Source of the DNA: Strongylocentrotus droebachiensis
Lineage: Eukaryota; Echinodermata; Echinoidea; Camarodonta; Strongylocentrotidae
DNA length: 64,000 nt
Direction: 5' to 3'
Assembly (NCBI GenBank): GCA_035222895.1
Contig: JAVYIG010004950.1
Coordinates: forward strand, 1 to 64,000
The translations under genes and the position numbers were made by a program. Positions 1 through 12,285 of the stretch are shown one piece after another. Under the pieces are notes generated by a model, which did not search any database, was not told the origin of the DNA, and saw only the letters and a program-made list of their open reading frames with translations. Each line of letters starts with the position of its first letter. Positions within the stretch are counted from its first letter, which is position 1.

Positions 1-689
1 TCAGGAATACATAAGGCAAATATAAAAAGGAGGATGTTGTGCTTCAAACTTTTTAAACCATTCTAACTCTTTTTTTCCTTCTTCTGCATGCCCCTTGTAG
101 AAATCAAATAATTTGTCCAAACTGCATATTATTTATCCACCTGAATGATATTCAAATTTATTTAATCAGATTCATCAGCTGTCCAACTTTTATAAACTTA
201 TTTTCTCTATCCTGCAATCTACTTTCCTTTTCAAATTCATATTTTAATTAAACCCCTCCCCCCTCTCCCCCCCACCCCCCCCCCCCCCCTTCTCCACCCA
301 AAAAATCCCTCCCTTCCTGAGTCTTGAGCACATTTCTGCCACACCTTGCCTTTGTTCACCCTTTATCCCGTCTCTCACTCACCCTCTTGGATCTTGATTC
401 CAAATTGCCGAAAAATGAGGATGGTCTCCGTGGGGTGCGCGCTAAGCCAGCTGTTTTGTGTGCTCTGCTTGTGGTCAATTGACTTATTGGGGCGTCATGC
501 CTTGAATGATCCTTTCGTAAAGCCCTTTAGCGCGAGAACTAGCCGGACGCACAGGGGAAGGGATGAAGAGAAAGTCCCGGTTCAGACTGGCGCAAAAGTA
601 GTGAGGTTGTCGAGTGCATCGACTTTGCCAGCCACTGTGCATGTTAATTCCCCCAATCTTGGCATTAAATTTGAGAAATTTGGTTTGTA
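1..689. other. No gene seen
   Basis: AT-rich sequence with a C-rich stretch at 252-300. A 114-codon frame at 346-690 has no recognisable domain. Confidence 0.6.
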
Positions 690-1060
690 ATCTGCAGTAG
701 CAATTTAATTTGTAATCAAGTTGCAATTTAACTTGTAATCAAGTTGGCATTCAACTTTGATATCATATTGTTTTGGTAATCAATTGGCAAAATAATTTGC
801 ATGTTAATTCCCGCAATCTTGGCATTCAATTTGAGAAATTTAATTTGTAATCAACAGTGGCAATTTAACTTGCAATCAGCAGTTGCAGTCTAAATTGTAA
901 TCAAGTTGGCATTCAACTTTGATATCATATTGGTTTTGCAATCAATTGGCAGTTAATTGTTTCAAGTTATTTTGTAATCAACTTGACATTTAACTTTGAT
1001 ATCACATTGGTTTGGTAATCAATTGGCAGTCAATTGTTTCAAGTTGTTTTGTATCATCAT
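690..1060. repeat. AT-rich minisatellite
   Basis: Three imperfect copies of a ~90-130-bp unit contain AATCAAGTTGGCATTCAACT, TTGATATCA(T/C)ATTG and AATCAATTGGCA. Confidence 0.8.
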
Positions 1061-1959
1061 TCGTATTGATTGTGCTTCATTATTTACTCAATGATTTGAT
1101 TTAAGCTATCTATTCAATTTCAAATTCTCATCCATCAATGAATGCATTTAAACTGACTACAATTGACTGTGCATTATAATACCAAACTTCTTCAGAAATA
1201 AAGGTGTGTATTTTTGTTTACATGGAAAGTAGGATGAGCAGTACCTATCAGTTCATTAGTCCATGTATGTGAATGTAAATATATCAACAAGCAAACAAAC
1301 ATAACTGCCATTTTCTAGATTATGATAATGATGATTATGGATCAATGATTTATCTTCAAGTATTCAAAATGGGGCTATCAGTGGTGGGGAAGGGGTAGTT
1401 AACTAGCAATTTGCATTTTATTTCTAGATTTCTGGTAAGGCAGGTGCTTATAAATGCATCAGGTGAGTCGACCAGGACAAAGTCTTGAAAGTGTGAACGC
1501 TGTCAATCGTTGAGAGCAGAGTGGTCGGGAGGGAGCTCAGGATTTGTTGAAAATTCCCCCGTCAAAGAAATTGAGCGCTTACCAGGGGTACGACTTCAAT
1601 CAGCACAACACATTAATCACACCTTTGAGCCATTAATACAATATCTAGAGCTTGTCCGTTTGCAAATACATGAAAGGCCCCAATGAGTGGTGAGTGATGT
1701 ACGACGGCCAGAGAAGTTTCCATTTTCTTCTTTTATGCATTCTTTTCCTCATTATTCTCCATCTCCACTCTACTTTTTTTCTGTTAAACCAAATTGGCAT
1801 TTGGCCTGGGCAAAAGTATTTGGGAGAAGTTGTGTTTTTCCTAACTTGCTGGCTTCTTTTCCTCTTTATTCACTCTCTCATGTAGTAGAAGTAGTAGTAG
1901 CAGCAGAAGAAGTAGTAGTGGTAGCAGTATAGTAGTGGTAGTAGTAATAGCAGTAATGA
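1061..1959. other. No gene seen
   Basis: Unique-looking AT-rich DNA, ending in AGTAGT/AAC microsatellite at 1885-1980. Confidence 0.6.
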
Positions 1960-2200
1960 TAACAATAACAATAATAAACATAAAAGAGTGTTCTAGCAAA
2001 GCACTCATGTCTGTCAGATTTGATACTCCTGGCGCTCCTTAATTATTACTCCGGCTGCCATTATGGCGCTCTAGCATTTCAAGGAATTTATTCCTGCCAG
2101 GTACCCATTTACCCCACTTGGGTGGAGTGTGGCAAAATGTAGATAAATGTCTTGCCAAAGCACATTCTATCGTCGTGGCGACGTATCCATTAGACCACGA
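1960..2200 (-). mobile_element. tRNA-derived SINE, diverged
   Basis: The plus strand carries the SINE core in reverse: CACTCATGTCTGTCAGATTTG, GGCGCTCTAGCATTTCAAGG, CAGGTACCCATTTA and GGTGGAGTGTGGCAAA. These words recur in the same order at 53665-53955. The tRNA-like head is shortened, ending GCGACGTATCCATTAGACCACG. An (AATAAT)-type tail precedes it. Confidence 0.75.
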
Positions 2201-2360
2201 CAATATTAATAGCAGTATAGTAATAGTAATATTAATAGCAATAGTGATAATGATAATAATAATGATAATAGTAATAGTATTATTAGTAGTAGTAGCAGTA
2301 GTAGCGGGAGCAGCAGTAGTACTAGTAATAGTTATAGCAATAGTAGTAGTATATAATACC
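2200..2360. repeat. Trinucleotide-type microsatellite (AGT/AAT)
   Basis: The sequence is made of AGTAAT, AATAGTAAT and AGTAGT words with no stop in one frame; it produces a meaningless Ile/Val-rich translation. Confidence 0.85.
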
Positions 2361-2364
2361 TAAA

Positions 2365-3049
2365 GTGACATAAGAAGTGACCCAAAACAGATAGTTCTGA
2401 AGTCAGATTTGAAGAACTGTTGACAGATGCAATTTAAATTGAGTATCATGACTGAATTTTGTGATACTACGTCAGGAGGAAAACAAAACGAAAACAGCGT
2501 GATGAGCTTGTGTTTATGTTTTGGTCTGCTGTTTATATTTGTGTCGAGTCGGATCATGTTTGTGAAGACGTCACTAACATACAAACATGCTGAGTGACAT
2601 ATTTGTAGACGTGAATGAAAATGTGAATTCCCTTGAGGCAAGGATGTTTTAATGTGTTACTGCTGAGATGCTCCACTTTAGTTCACTTCCGCATATTTTC
2701 GTTTGTTGATAAATAAGAAGATAAGTCCAATGGGTCATCAGGCAAGCATGAGAAGAAGAATAGAGGTGGGAGGATGAGAGTTTGGAAGATGCTCAGGAAG
2801 TATCAGCTGGAGATTTCGTTTTTAAACCAAGAAGGTGGGCGTCATTGTCACGCTCCTAGCTGACTGCATTCCAAGATCTGAGGCTGTGTTCATAAGGTTC
2901 AAAATCTGGATCTCCCCCCCAAAACGTCTTAAGAATGTTATATGTCAAAGTGTGTTTTATATTGGCATTCTTTATTGGTATATTCATAATCCGATTTGGA
3001 TGAATGCATCTTGATCCCATTCTCTTTGAGACAATAAGCATTTTTTGTA
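2365..3049. other. No gene seen
   Basis: No motif, repeat or coding signal recognised. Confidence 0.6.
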
Positions 3050-3310
3050 ATTACACCATGGGCTGCAGAGCGCTCCAGTGACGTCACAGGTCATAGGGGC
3101 ATTTCCACCCAGAATAAATCGGAGATGGCGAGCTCCGTACTGCTCACACGTATCCTACCTAATGGAATAGCCTTCCTGAAGACTTTAAACAGTGTAAAAA
3201 TCATGTAAAAACGCTGAACTGTTAAAATTATTTCAACATGCGCCTGAGCACTCCACAGAGAGGATTTGGCGCTATATAAAATCACATTTATGATTATTAT
3301 TTATTGTCAT
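3050..3310 (+). mobile_element. Possible SINE 3' part
   Basis: It ends in GGCGCTATATAAAATCACAT followed by repeats of ATTATT, an arrangement typical of the tail of many marine-invertebrate SINEs. No tRNA-like head is recognisable upstream, so this is a tentative call. Confidence 0.4.
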
Positions 3311-3599
3311 TATTTAGTATATAGGACATGTATATCAAAAGCAATTATGATGAATAGACAAAAATATACATTAGTTGTGAATGGGCATCTTGAAAATGAA
3401 GCAAGAGGGAGAAAATGGGTGAAGGGGGGGGGGGGGGTGCTAGCGTCAAAGATGGGTAAGGGTAATGGGAGCAAGAATTTGAGATATTGTTTTGTGCCTT
3501 GAGAAATGAGAGCAAACAAGAGATGTAGGGTGATAAATAGAGAGGAAAACAATCATCTTCCTCCTGCCCTACTTTCTTGTCCTACATCTTTGACACAAT

Positions 3600-4310
3600 T
3601 TAGAGAAACATCTCTCTTCAGCTCTAATTCTTCCTCTCTCTCTCTCTCTCTGCCTCTCTGGAAGTTTAAAAGAAAAGTCTCATTTGGCATCTCTCTGTTC
3701 TCTCTGCACTCTCTCCCTCTTTCCTTCTCTCTCCCTCTCTCTCGCTTTCTCTCTCTCTCTCCTGCTCTGTCTGTCTCTCTGTCTCCCTCCCTCTCTATTC
3801 CTTTTACTCTCTCTTTCCTCTTGCTCTCTCCCTTAAACTCTCTCTTGCTCTCTATCTTTCTCTCTTGTTTGCCTCCATCTTGATCTTTTTCCTCTTCACT
3901 CACTATATCTCCCTCCCTCTATCTATCTCTAGCTCTTTCCACTTTCTTTTTGTGTGTGCACTCTCACTCTCAATTTCGCTCTCTGTACACATCTTTCTTA
4001 ACCCCTAACTCTTTATTTCTTTTTCTCTCTTCCCCTCTCATCACATTTACATTATTCCTTTTTTTCTCTCTCTCCTTATTCCACCCTCTCCATTTGCCAT
4101 TTCTCCTATCTCTGTCTCTCTCTCTGTCTTTTTCTCTTCTCAGGTTGCATTTTACCATTCTCTTTTTATTTCTTGTCATTTTGGACCCTGTTCTGCCCCC
4201 CCCCCCTCCTTTTTCTGCTCTCCTTCTTCTGCTCTCCTTCTGCTCTCTTTATTTCTTCTTTCTTTCTTTCTTTCACTCTCTCTCTCTCTTTCTTCCCCTG
4301 TTTCTCCACA
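3600..4310. repeat. Long pyrimidine-rich tract
   Basis: About 700 bp dominated by CTCTCT, TTTCTTTC and CCCTCC words. Several frames stay open across it only because of composition. Confidence 0.9.
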
Positions 4311-4319
4311 AACTTTTTA

Positions 4320-5150
4320 TTCTTTCAAGACAAGAACTTGAACGACTTCTCAAAGTTAAAATGAATCATGCAAACTTGACAAACTCGATCCCAGGGCTGT
4401 AGCCGACAGCGAATAGACTCCCTGCAAGGAAAGTTTGGTGTCTCTAAATTCCGCATCTTTCCCCTTGTCATTGTCATCGTCACGGAAACGAAATGAAGGT
4501 CATGATGACCGGTGGACAAAAAGGAGCTGTTAGCACCCACCGATCAGTCACTCCCGGGTTGCTCCAGTTGATTTTTCATTGTTTACTTTGATGATGCGTT
4601 GATATGGCGCGCATGTTCAAATTGGGATTGGCCGCTTCCCTCTTTTTGTTTACAGTATGGACATCCACGATTTGTTTATGTTCTAGTTTGGGGGAATTTG
4701 TCAGTGCATGGGGTAGTATTACCGATGAATTGACATGGCTGATGAAATACACCCCTCCCCCCTCCCCACCCCCCCTCCCCACCCCCACCACCATCACTAG
4801 TGGGAGCACACTTCACCTTTTCTGTCATTCTCACCCAAACTCTGACATCTTCCATCAGTCTCTCCATCCAAATTTTTTCCTTCTATTTTGTTCTTCCTGC
4901 CTTCATGCCTTGTTTTTACTTGATTCGATAAACCTAAATCTGTTCTCTCTATTTAGCTATCTCTCCATTTCTCATTTTCTTTCCTAATAATTTGTGCACT
5001 ACATTTATTCTTGCATTTTAGCCAAATCTTCTCTTCCTTCTACCCCTTTTAATAGCTCTCTGTCCATCCTTCATCCATCTATGAATTTGTAACCATTTTT
5101 TAGTAGATGACTTAAGTTTAATATAGAGCACAACGCAATTTAAAGATGAA
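4320..5150. other. No gene seen
   Basis: Contains a C-rich stretch at 4752-4795. The 127-codon frame starting at 4604 runs through it and looks compositional. Confidence 0.55.
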
Positions 5151-5154
5151 CTAC

Positions 5155-5415
5155 ATGTACACAATTTAAAGATGAACTGGGAAAATATTGACTTCTAACA
5201 AACAAAAGTATATATAAAAATGAAAAAGTATAACACTTTGAATGAGAGAAGAAGCAGCACTACCACAGGTAGTTTGTATAGAGTTTAGTTGTAGAAGAAA
5301 GAGCAACTCAATTTGAAGATGAACTGGGAAATATTGACTTGTAACAAATACCAGTATATTTTAAAATTAGAAACTATAAAACTTTGAATAAAAGAAGAAG
5401 TAACACTACCACAAT
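5155..5415. repeat. Tandem duplication (~145 bp)
   Basis: Two copies share AAGATGAACTGGGAAA, ATATTGACTT, AACACTTTGAATGAGAGAAGA-type sequence and CACTACCACA. Confidence 0.75.
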
Positions 5416-5689
5416 GAAAATAAAATAAGAGTATTTTCATTGTTCGCCACTGGTTTAGAGGGAATTACTTAACACTAACAGATAAACATGATCATGACAC
5501 ACAATACCTGAATCGCAGGTGAGGAAACTTTATTGAGTTGTCGAGTATTGTCACTGCGTGGACTTGTTACGCTGATGCTGCGCTCACGGTAATTGCCGCG
5601 GGCATGTTTTTTCTCGTCTTCCGCGATCTTTAATCTGTGCTACAATAGCTACCTGACCTACTTCATGCTTGGCTGTAATGACAGATTGG

Positions 5690-5744
5690 GGGAGAGTGAG
5701 AGAGAGTATGCATGGGAAAGAAAGAGAGAGGCTGGGAGAGAGAA

Positions 5745-5803
<59 letters not shown>

Positions 5804-6033
5804 TAGAAAATGCATGGGGAAAAAGGAAGAGACCAAATATTTACAAGAAGAAGACTGTTAGAGATAGTGATGGGTTTTTTAGAGAGAAAAACAGGAAAGA
5901 GGAGATTGAGAGGGAGAGGAAACATAAGAGAGAGAGAGAGACAGAGGAAGGGAGAAAGAAGGAAGTTACAAAATATTTAAAAGAAGGAGAGTGTTAGAGA
6001 TAGCAATGGGTGATTTAGAGAGAAAAACAGGAA

Positions 6034-6076
<43 letters not shown>

Positions 6077-6170
6077 CGAGAGAGAAAGAAGAAAGATACA
6101 AAATATTTACAAGAAGTAGGCTGTAAGAGACAGTGATGGGTAATTTAGAAAGAAAAACAGGAAAGAGAAG
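5690..6170. repeat. GA-rich region with a minisatellite
   Basis: A (GA)n run lies at 5746-5798 and another at 6040-6072. Between and after them three copies of a unit contain AAATATTTACAAGAAG, GAGATAGTGATGGGT and AGAGAAAAACAGGAAAGAG. Confidence 0.85.
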
Positions 6171-7844
6171 ACAAAAACATACAGTAGGCTTAGGATCTAC
6201 CTGTACTACTTCTGACAAGCACCTTTCTAATTCATTGTTTTATGAGTGGTAGAACAAATGAAGGGAATGTGCTAAAATCCATGATTTGTACCAGACTTTT
6301 TTTTAATAGCATTTGATAGGAAAATGTTTAGGTTTAAGTAAGTGGTGAGCCATGGAAACTATGCTAGAAGAAAGGTAAAATTCACTTGAGTTTTTAAAAA
6401 CTTTTTATAAAGGAATCACACATTTAGAGCTGAATTTGATATGTCATGGCTCCTATAGTTCAAATGATATCACACATTTAGACATGACTGTCTTCTGACT
6501 GTCTTCTGACTATTTTTCGTTTGATATTTGTTAATTTAATACATTTTGTAAGTTGTCATGAAAGTTACACAACTATTTAATCCAACCAAACTTGAGTGTT
6601 ACAGGTGGTTCGATATTATCAATTTAAAATGGTAAAATGTATTGACAATATTTTCTATTACTACACCCATCGACCATGTAGATGTCCTAAAACAAGCACT
6701 CTTTCATTTCATATTTTTGACCTTGAGAAAATTATTCTGAGGTTTACCTTTAAAATACCTTCAAAAGCTGTTGGTACGTTTCAAGAACTGGGGTATACTC
6801 TCCCATTTATTCTGGTACGCCAGGGAGAGCTTAGGCCTAGCTCGTCGGAGGCGGTGAGTCTTTGAGCAGCTAAATCTCCAGTAGTAAATTACTTTTTTAA
6901 GTTCATCCTTTTGAAGGACGTTAGATAAAGAGATTTCTCCTTTTCCTTTGAAGACTTCTTCCACGAAGGCGAATGAATGGATGGAAGAAAGAACAGGAAA
7001 GAAAAATGAACTCGTTCTCTCCCACACCTGGTTCGAGATGCACTTTTACCAAGATATTTCAAAAGAACATAATAAACTTTGAAAGGAAGCTTATTGCCGC
7101 TTGATCAGGATTTGGTTAATCATTCAAGTTATTTGTTTGAATCGGAACCCCCTCCCTGTCAATATTTTGTAATTTTTAAGGAAGGTTTCAAGGCTTCATT
7201 TCTTAATCCTCTTTAAAAGGAGAAGGGGGGGGGGGGGCATCATTGGAAAAAACAGTGTTGTAAGAGTCAGTAACCAATCATATGTAATACTATCAAAGAA
7301 AATGGAGAAAACATCCTAAAATTATAAGATTTATCTTGAAAAAATATCAGATATTTATATATTTCAATGTAAAACCTACTTTATCTTCTTTGCTACTCCT
7401 CTGCCATGGAATAAAAAAGGGCATCCAAACTTAAGTCTACTGCATCGCCACCTTGTTTCTCTCATGCAACTCAGTCCGCATTTTGAACAAGTTATTTTTA
7501 TAAATCCTCGTCGCTCTGGAGTGACCTATATGTACCTGTGTTCCAAATACCCGCGGTGTCTGTTTTATTTAGAGAGGAGTTCATGCCAGTGAACACGGTG
7601 ATTAACCCAGTAACCTAATTCTTGCCTGTGTGTATATTTTTTTGTCTTTTCTTCTCATCTTGCGCCCCCATTCCGTACCTCAAGAACAGCCATAGGGGAT
7701 TCCCCTGTTAAGCGATAGAGGGGGCAAGAATCATACCTTGGGTGTCGGACAGGTATTGAATCCATATTGATGACTTAAAGTTCAAAACTGGCAATTGTTT
7801 ACCTCATCCTTTTCCCCTTCATTTTCTTGTAAACCCTGTTTATA
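6171..7844. other. No gene seen
   Basis: AT-rich single-copy-looking sequence; a 13-base G-run lies at about 7226. Confidence 0.6.
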
Positions 7845-8875
7845 TTCTCATATTCCTACTCCTATTCCTTCTCCTACTCCCATTTCTACTCCTCTTCCTA
7901 CTCCTACTCTGACCCCTGCTCCTGCTTCTACTCCTCCTGCTCCTGCTCCTACTCATACTCATACTCTTTCTCCTACTCTTTCTCCTACTCTTTCTCCTAC
8001 TCCTACTCTGCCCCTACTCCTCCTTCTACTCCTTTTCCTACTCTGCCCCTACTCCTCCTCCTACTCCTACTCCTTCTCTTTCTCATATTCCTTCTCCTAC
8101 TCCTATTCATTCTCCTACTACTATTTCCACTCCTACTCCTACTCTGACCCCTGCTCCTACTCCTGCTTCTACTCCTACTCTTACTCCTAGTCCTACTCCT
8201 ATTCCTACTCTTACTCCTTCTCCTACTCTTACTCCTTCTCCTACTCCTACTCGTACTCCTTCTCCTACTCCAACCCCTACTCCTGCTCCTTCTCCTTCTC
8301 CTACTCTTACTCCTTCTCCTACTCCAACCCCTACTCCTGCTCCTTCTCCTACTCCTACTCCTACTCTTACTCCTTCTCCTACTCCAACCCCTACTCCTGC
8401 TCCTTCTCCTACTCCTTCTCCTACTCTTACTCCTTCTCCTACTCCAACCCCTACTCCTGCTCCTTCTCCTACTCCTATTCATACTCTTACTCCTTCTCCT
8501 ACTCCAACCCCTACTCCTGCTCCTTCTCCAACTCCTATTCATACTCTTACTCCTTCTCCTACTCCAACCCCTACTCCTGCTCCTTCTCCTACTCCTTCTC
8601 CTACTCTTACTCCTTCTCCTACTCCAACCCCTACTCCTGCTCCTTCTCCTACTCCTACTCCTACTCTTACTCCTTCTCCTACTCCAACCCCTACTCCTGC
8701 TCCTTCTCCTACTCCTACTCCTACTCCTACTCTTACTCCTTCTCCTACTCCAACCCCTACTCCTGCTCCTTCTCCTACTCCTACTCCTACTCTTACTCCT
8801 TCTCCTACTCCAACCCCTACTCCTTCTCCTTCTCCTACTCTTATTCATACTCTTACTCCTACTCTGACTCTGGTG
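7845..8875. repeat. CTCCTA satellite with 60-bp higher-order unit
   Basis: The whole tract is variants of CTCCTA/CTCCTT. From about 8260 to 8840 it is organised in 60-66-bp units, each containing TCCAACCCCTACTCCTGC; six successive units are exactly 60 bp, and the later ones gain 6 or 12 bp. Read on the minus strand, 8003-8848 is an uninterrupted 281-codon Arg/Ser-rich frame, which follows from the 6-bp period being a multiple of three. Confidence 0.92.
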
Positions 8876-9265
8876 TTGCTGCTGGTGCTACTTTAACTTG
8901 TTCCAATACTTCTATAAACATTTGAAATAAAACAATCATAAGCATCATATTTACCTGATAAGTAAGAAAATAGAACTTTTTGAGAGGTGATTGCCTGAGT
9001 CGTACATCCACCGTGGTTGTTTGTAAGAGAAAGAACTGTCCCAACGGTTATGATGGAATGCAGCTTTAAGATGTTGAAATGAGGATATGGTTTATTTTTT
9101 CTGGAAATAGCACCCCCGATTAACCTGGAAACACAGATTTCTTCCAACGATCTCTCTCAAGTGTAATCTCTCTCTAGACCCAAATATAAACTTACACATT
9201 TGCCCTTCATCAGGAATCAATTCTCCTCCTTCTTCCCCCCTCCTCTCTTTCTTTTTACTCTTAAT

Positions 9266-9589
9266 AGGCCTGTCATCATCAGCTCTAAATTGCCAAATAA
9301 CCCGCTATTTTAACTATTTTGCCTCATCAGCCCGCAGCTGCAATTAGCAGGATATTTGGTTTTAGTTTGCAAAATATCCCGCTAATTGTCCGGTGTGTTT
9401 CCACCAGCCCGAAGACTCGCATTATGCCCGAACGCTGAGCAAAATATCTCAAGCTAATTTCTCGAGCTCGAGTTAGTTTCAAGGTCGAGTCTCGAGCTGA
9501 TGAAGACGCGATTTGTTAAACTTCAGGCTTATTTCCCAAGTCAGAAATAGCTGGCTATTTGGGAATCTTGAGCTGATCTAGACACACCT
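9266..9589. mobile_element. AGGCCTGTC-family MITE, copy 1 (324 bp)
   Basis: The ends are inverted (AGGCCTGTCATCATCAGCTC and, on the other strand, AGGTGTGTCTAGATCAGCTC). The interior is rich in partial palindromes built from AATATCC-CGCTAATT words. The target duplication is not clear in this copy. Confidence 0.75.
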
Positions 9590-9773
9590 ACTGATATCTT
9601 CTTGCCTATTCTTTTTCTTCTTCTCTTCAGTGGTCACTTTTCATCACCCATCTCTTATTTCATTCATGCCAGTATCGTGCCATCAGGGGCTCTGTTCACC
9701 TAACCTTCCGTTTCCTCTAATTCTATAATGGTAATATTGTAATTCATCCCGGAGTGATAGTATTATAACTTAA

Positions 9774-9960
9774 AGCCTATCTGCACTAGATTGGCCAGGA
9801 GGAATTAGACCTGCCTGCATGGTCACTGACAGGTGGTCATCTCTTCAAATCAGCTCTCAATTAACATAAGAAAAAGGGACCATGGGGGACCAATGGTCAC
9901 CGATTAGGCATTGTTTGCTATATAGAAGGCGCAAGTAGCTATAAGTAGTGCAGTGAGGCT
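9774..9960 (+). mobile_element. TTAA-type MITE, copy A (187 bp)
   Basis: It is flanked by TTAA on both sides (9770-9773 and 9961-9964). The ends are inverted: AGCCTATCTGCACTA at the left and the reverse complement of AGCCTCACTGCACTA at the right. TTAA duplication fits piggyBac or Kolobok superfamilies. The family has at least three copies here and no coding capacity. Confidence 0.85.
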
Positions 9961-9964
9961 TTAA

Positions 9965-12054
9965 ATAAAAAAAAAATAGAATAGAAAATATAAAACATAA
10001 TTAAATTCTTAACATAGGGCTACAAATGTATATCTTTCAATGAATGACAATATTTTTTTATTTTAATGATGTACTTTAAAAAAGTCAAACTTCAATCCCA
10101 ACTTTGTTTCAAACCCTGTGTATAGAATTAAAAGTGCTTTTGTATTGTATTGTATATTCTCGTTTCGCAGGTTGAAGACCTTTTGTATGAGGTGTCTGGT
10201 ATGCTGCTGAAATCACTTTTGTATTTGAATTTGATTGTTGCACATAAAAGAAAGTAGTGGTGATTATGAAACCGCAGTTATTCCTTTTCCCAGAAAGAAC
10301 AGTTGGTCTATGTATTAATATACATCTGTTTCTGATATCAAAGTCACATTTTACGTCATTGCGTTCCAGTTGAAACTTCATTGAGCAAAAATAGCTGGCA
10401 TTATGAAACAATGGCTGTAAAGAGAACAGTGTTTCTTCTGCCTCTTCTATTTTTTTAAGCTCTTTCTTTTTTTTCTGTGTTTTATATTTCATTACAAAGT
10501 AGTCATTGTTTGTCGTAAGTCAAAAAACAGGTTTTTATTTATGAACTATGACTGAGGAAGAAAGGTTTGTTGGGGGTCATATTTTATTATTTTTGCAGTG
10601 CTTCAGCATTATATTTCTTCAGAAATATCAAGAATTATCAGAAATTATGCGAACTTTCTTTCCTTTGTACTGGGAAGCTCTGTATGCTCAAAACAATGAC
10701 AGCCCCCCCCCCCTTGTTATTCCTTTTTTATTTGTCCAAAGCACACAGTTGCTCCGTCTTCAAAGTGTATTTGTTGTTATTAGCAGCACAGAAGAAAAAT
10801 TGAATTGATGGGAGTGTAAACTGATATCAGCATGAATATTTTTTCCCATTATGACAAAAAAAATCAAGAAAAGGTGCCGAAGAGCCTGTAAAAACAAAAA
10901 ATAGCAATATCTCATATCCATATTTCTTGGAAAAGATATTTATAATGGGCCATGGTGCCTGCAGGTACACGGAAGCAAATTGGTTGACTAAGATGAAAAA
11001 ATACTTACTTTTAATAATATGCCTCTGTGGTGTTATGATATTAGCTTACATTATAACAGCAGCAGTTATAGGGTACGTGTAATTGTGTCATCCATGTAGG
11101 AGGGTGTGGGCTTTTAGAAGTTGTTCATTGTTTTTGTTTTCTTCTGAGGGGATTGGATGAAGGATACCTTTGATGATCAGAATTTCTGACATGGAACGTT
11201 TGTCTAATTGTGTCATATTCAATTATTGTACCCTTTTACAGAATGAAATATTAAATACCAGTCTTGCAGAATTTGTTGCCAAGCAAATGGGTGTCACGAA
11301 CAAAGCCTTTAATTTAGCCAACTTTAATAATTATTAGATGATTCTTTATACAAACTTCTTATGAATTTTCTATAGTCTGAACACGCTGTGATTCTTGGCC
11401 ATTGCGGATAAGGTAATCATCGTTCCATCTGTTGTCGGTCTGGTGTCAGTCTCAGGGATATCAGGGTTGAAAGTAGTATTAAAGATGTCACGCCCGGGTG
11501 TGCAGACTCGTTTCGATGGAGGATACGAAGACATCATTATGTAGGTCCTGAATGGTTGTGACATTGAGGCCACAGTCAGAGCCTGTGTCGGGGTATTAGG
11601 CCAAGCATCTTCCTTAAGAGGGGAGGCTTAGGGTAACTAGAACGACAGATCCTTTCCAACCAACTCTGACATCATCAAAGTTGAAGAAGAGGCAAAGATG
11701 GAGGGAGGAGGATGGAAGAAGTGAAGGGGGAGAAGGGAAAAAAAATTGAAGAACAGTTTGAAAAAGAATGATACAAAACTTCGCAAAAAGTCATACAAAT
11801 TATTTTACCAGAAATTTCTCAATTTTTAAAAATTGTATTGGATCACTTTTATTAAAAAAGCACTTTAAAAAAGCACAGATTTATCTGCTCTCCCAAGAGA
11901 ATTGGAAATTGTGATTTTCAATATTTTCTCTTTGTGTTTTAAAATCAGATGATGAACTTAAACATTGACTGTCCATGACACTTATTCAAAGAAAAAATGT
12001 TGTATGACCCTTTAAAATTATTTTGTCTTTCTTATTTGCATCGGCTTCTTGAAA
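9965..12054. other. No gene seen
   Basis: AT-rich DNA without recognisable exons. The 127-codon minus-strand frame at 10109-10492 has no familiar domain. Confidence 0.55.
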
Positions 12055-12285
12055 GTCTTTTTTTCTCCTTCTCCTTCTTCTCTTTCTTCTCCTCATTCTC
12101 ATTCTTCCCCTTCTCCTTCTCCTCATTCTCCTTCTCTTTCTCATCCTCATCCACTTTGTCCTTCTTCTCCTTCTCTTTCTCCTTCTCCTTCTCCTCCTCC
12201 TCCTTTTCTTTCTCCTTCTCTTTCTCCTTTTTCTTTTTCTCCTTCTTTTTCTCCTTTTCCTCCTTCTCTATCTCCCTCTTCTCTT
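12055..12285. repeat. CTT/CTC pyrimidine tract
   Basis: Nearly pure pyrimidine run of TTCTCC and CTTCTC words. Confidence 0.9.

Noticed and set aside
346..690. 114-codon frame near the start of the window
   Set aside because: No recognisable domain, splice context or codon signal; it may be chance.
3506..4402. Ser/Leu-rich frames (125 and 150 codons) and their Arg/Glu-rich complements
   Set aside because: They are read-through of a pyrimidine tract and have no domain.
8003..8848. 281-codon Arg/Ser-rich protein on the minus strand
   Set aside because: It is the translation of a CTCCTA satellite with a 3n period and has no non-repetitive domain.
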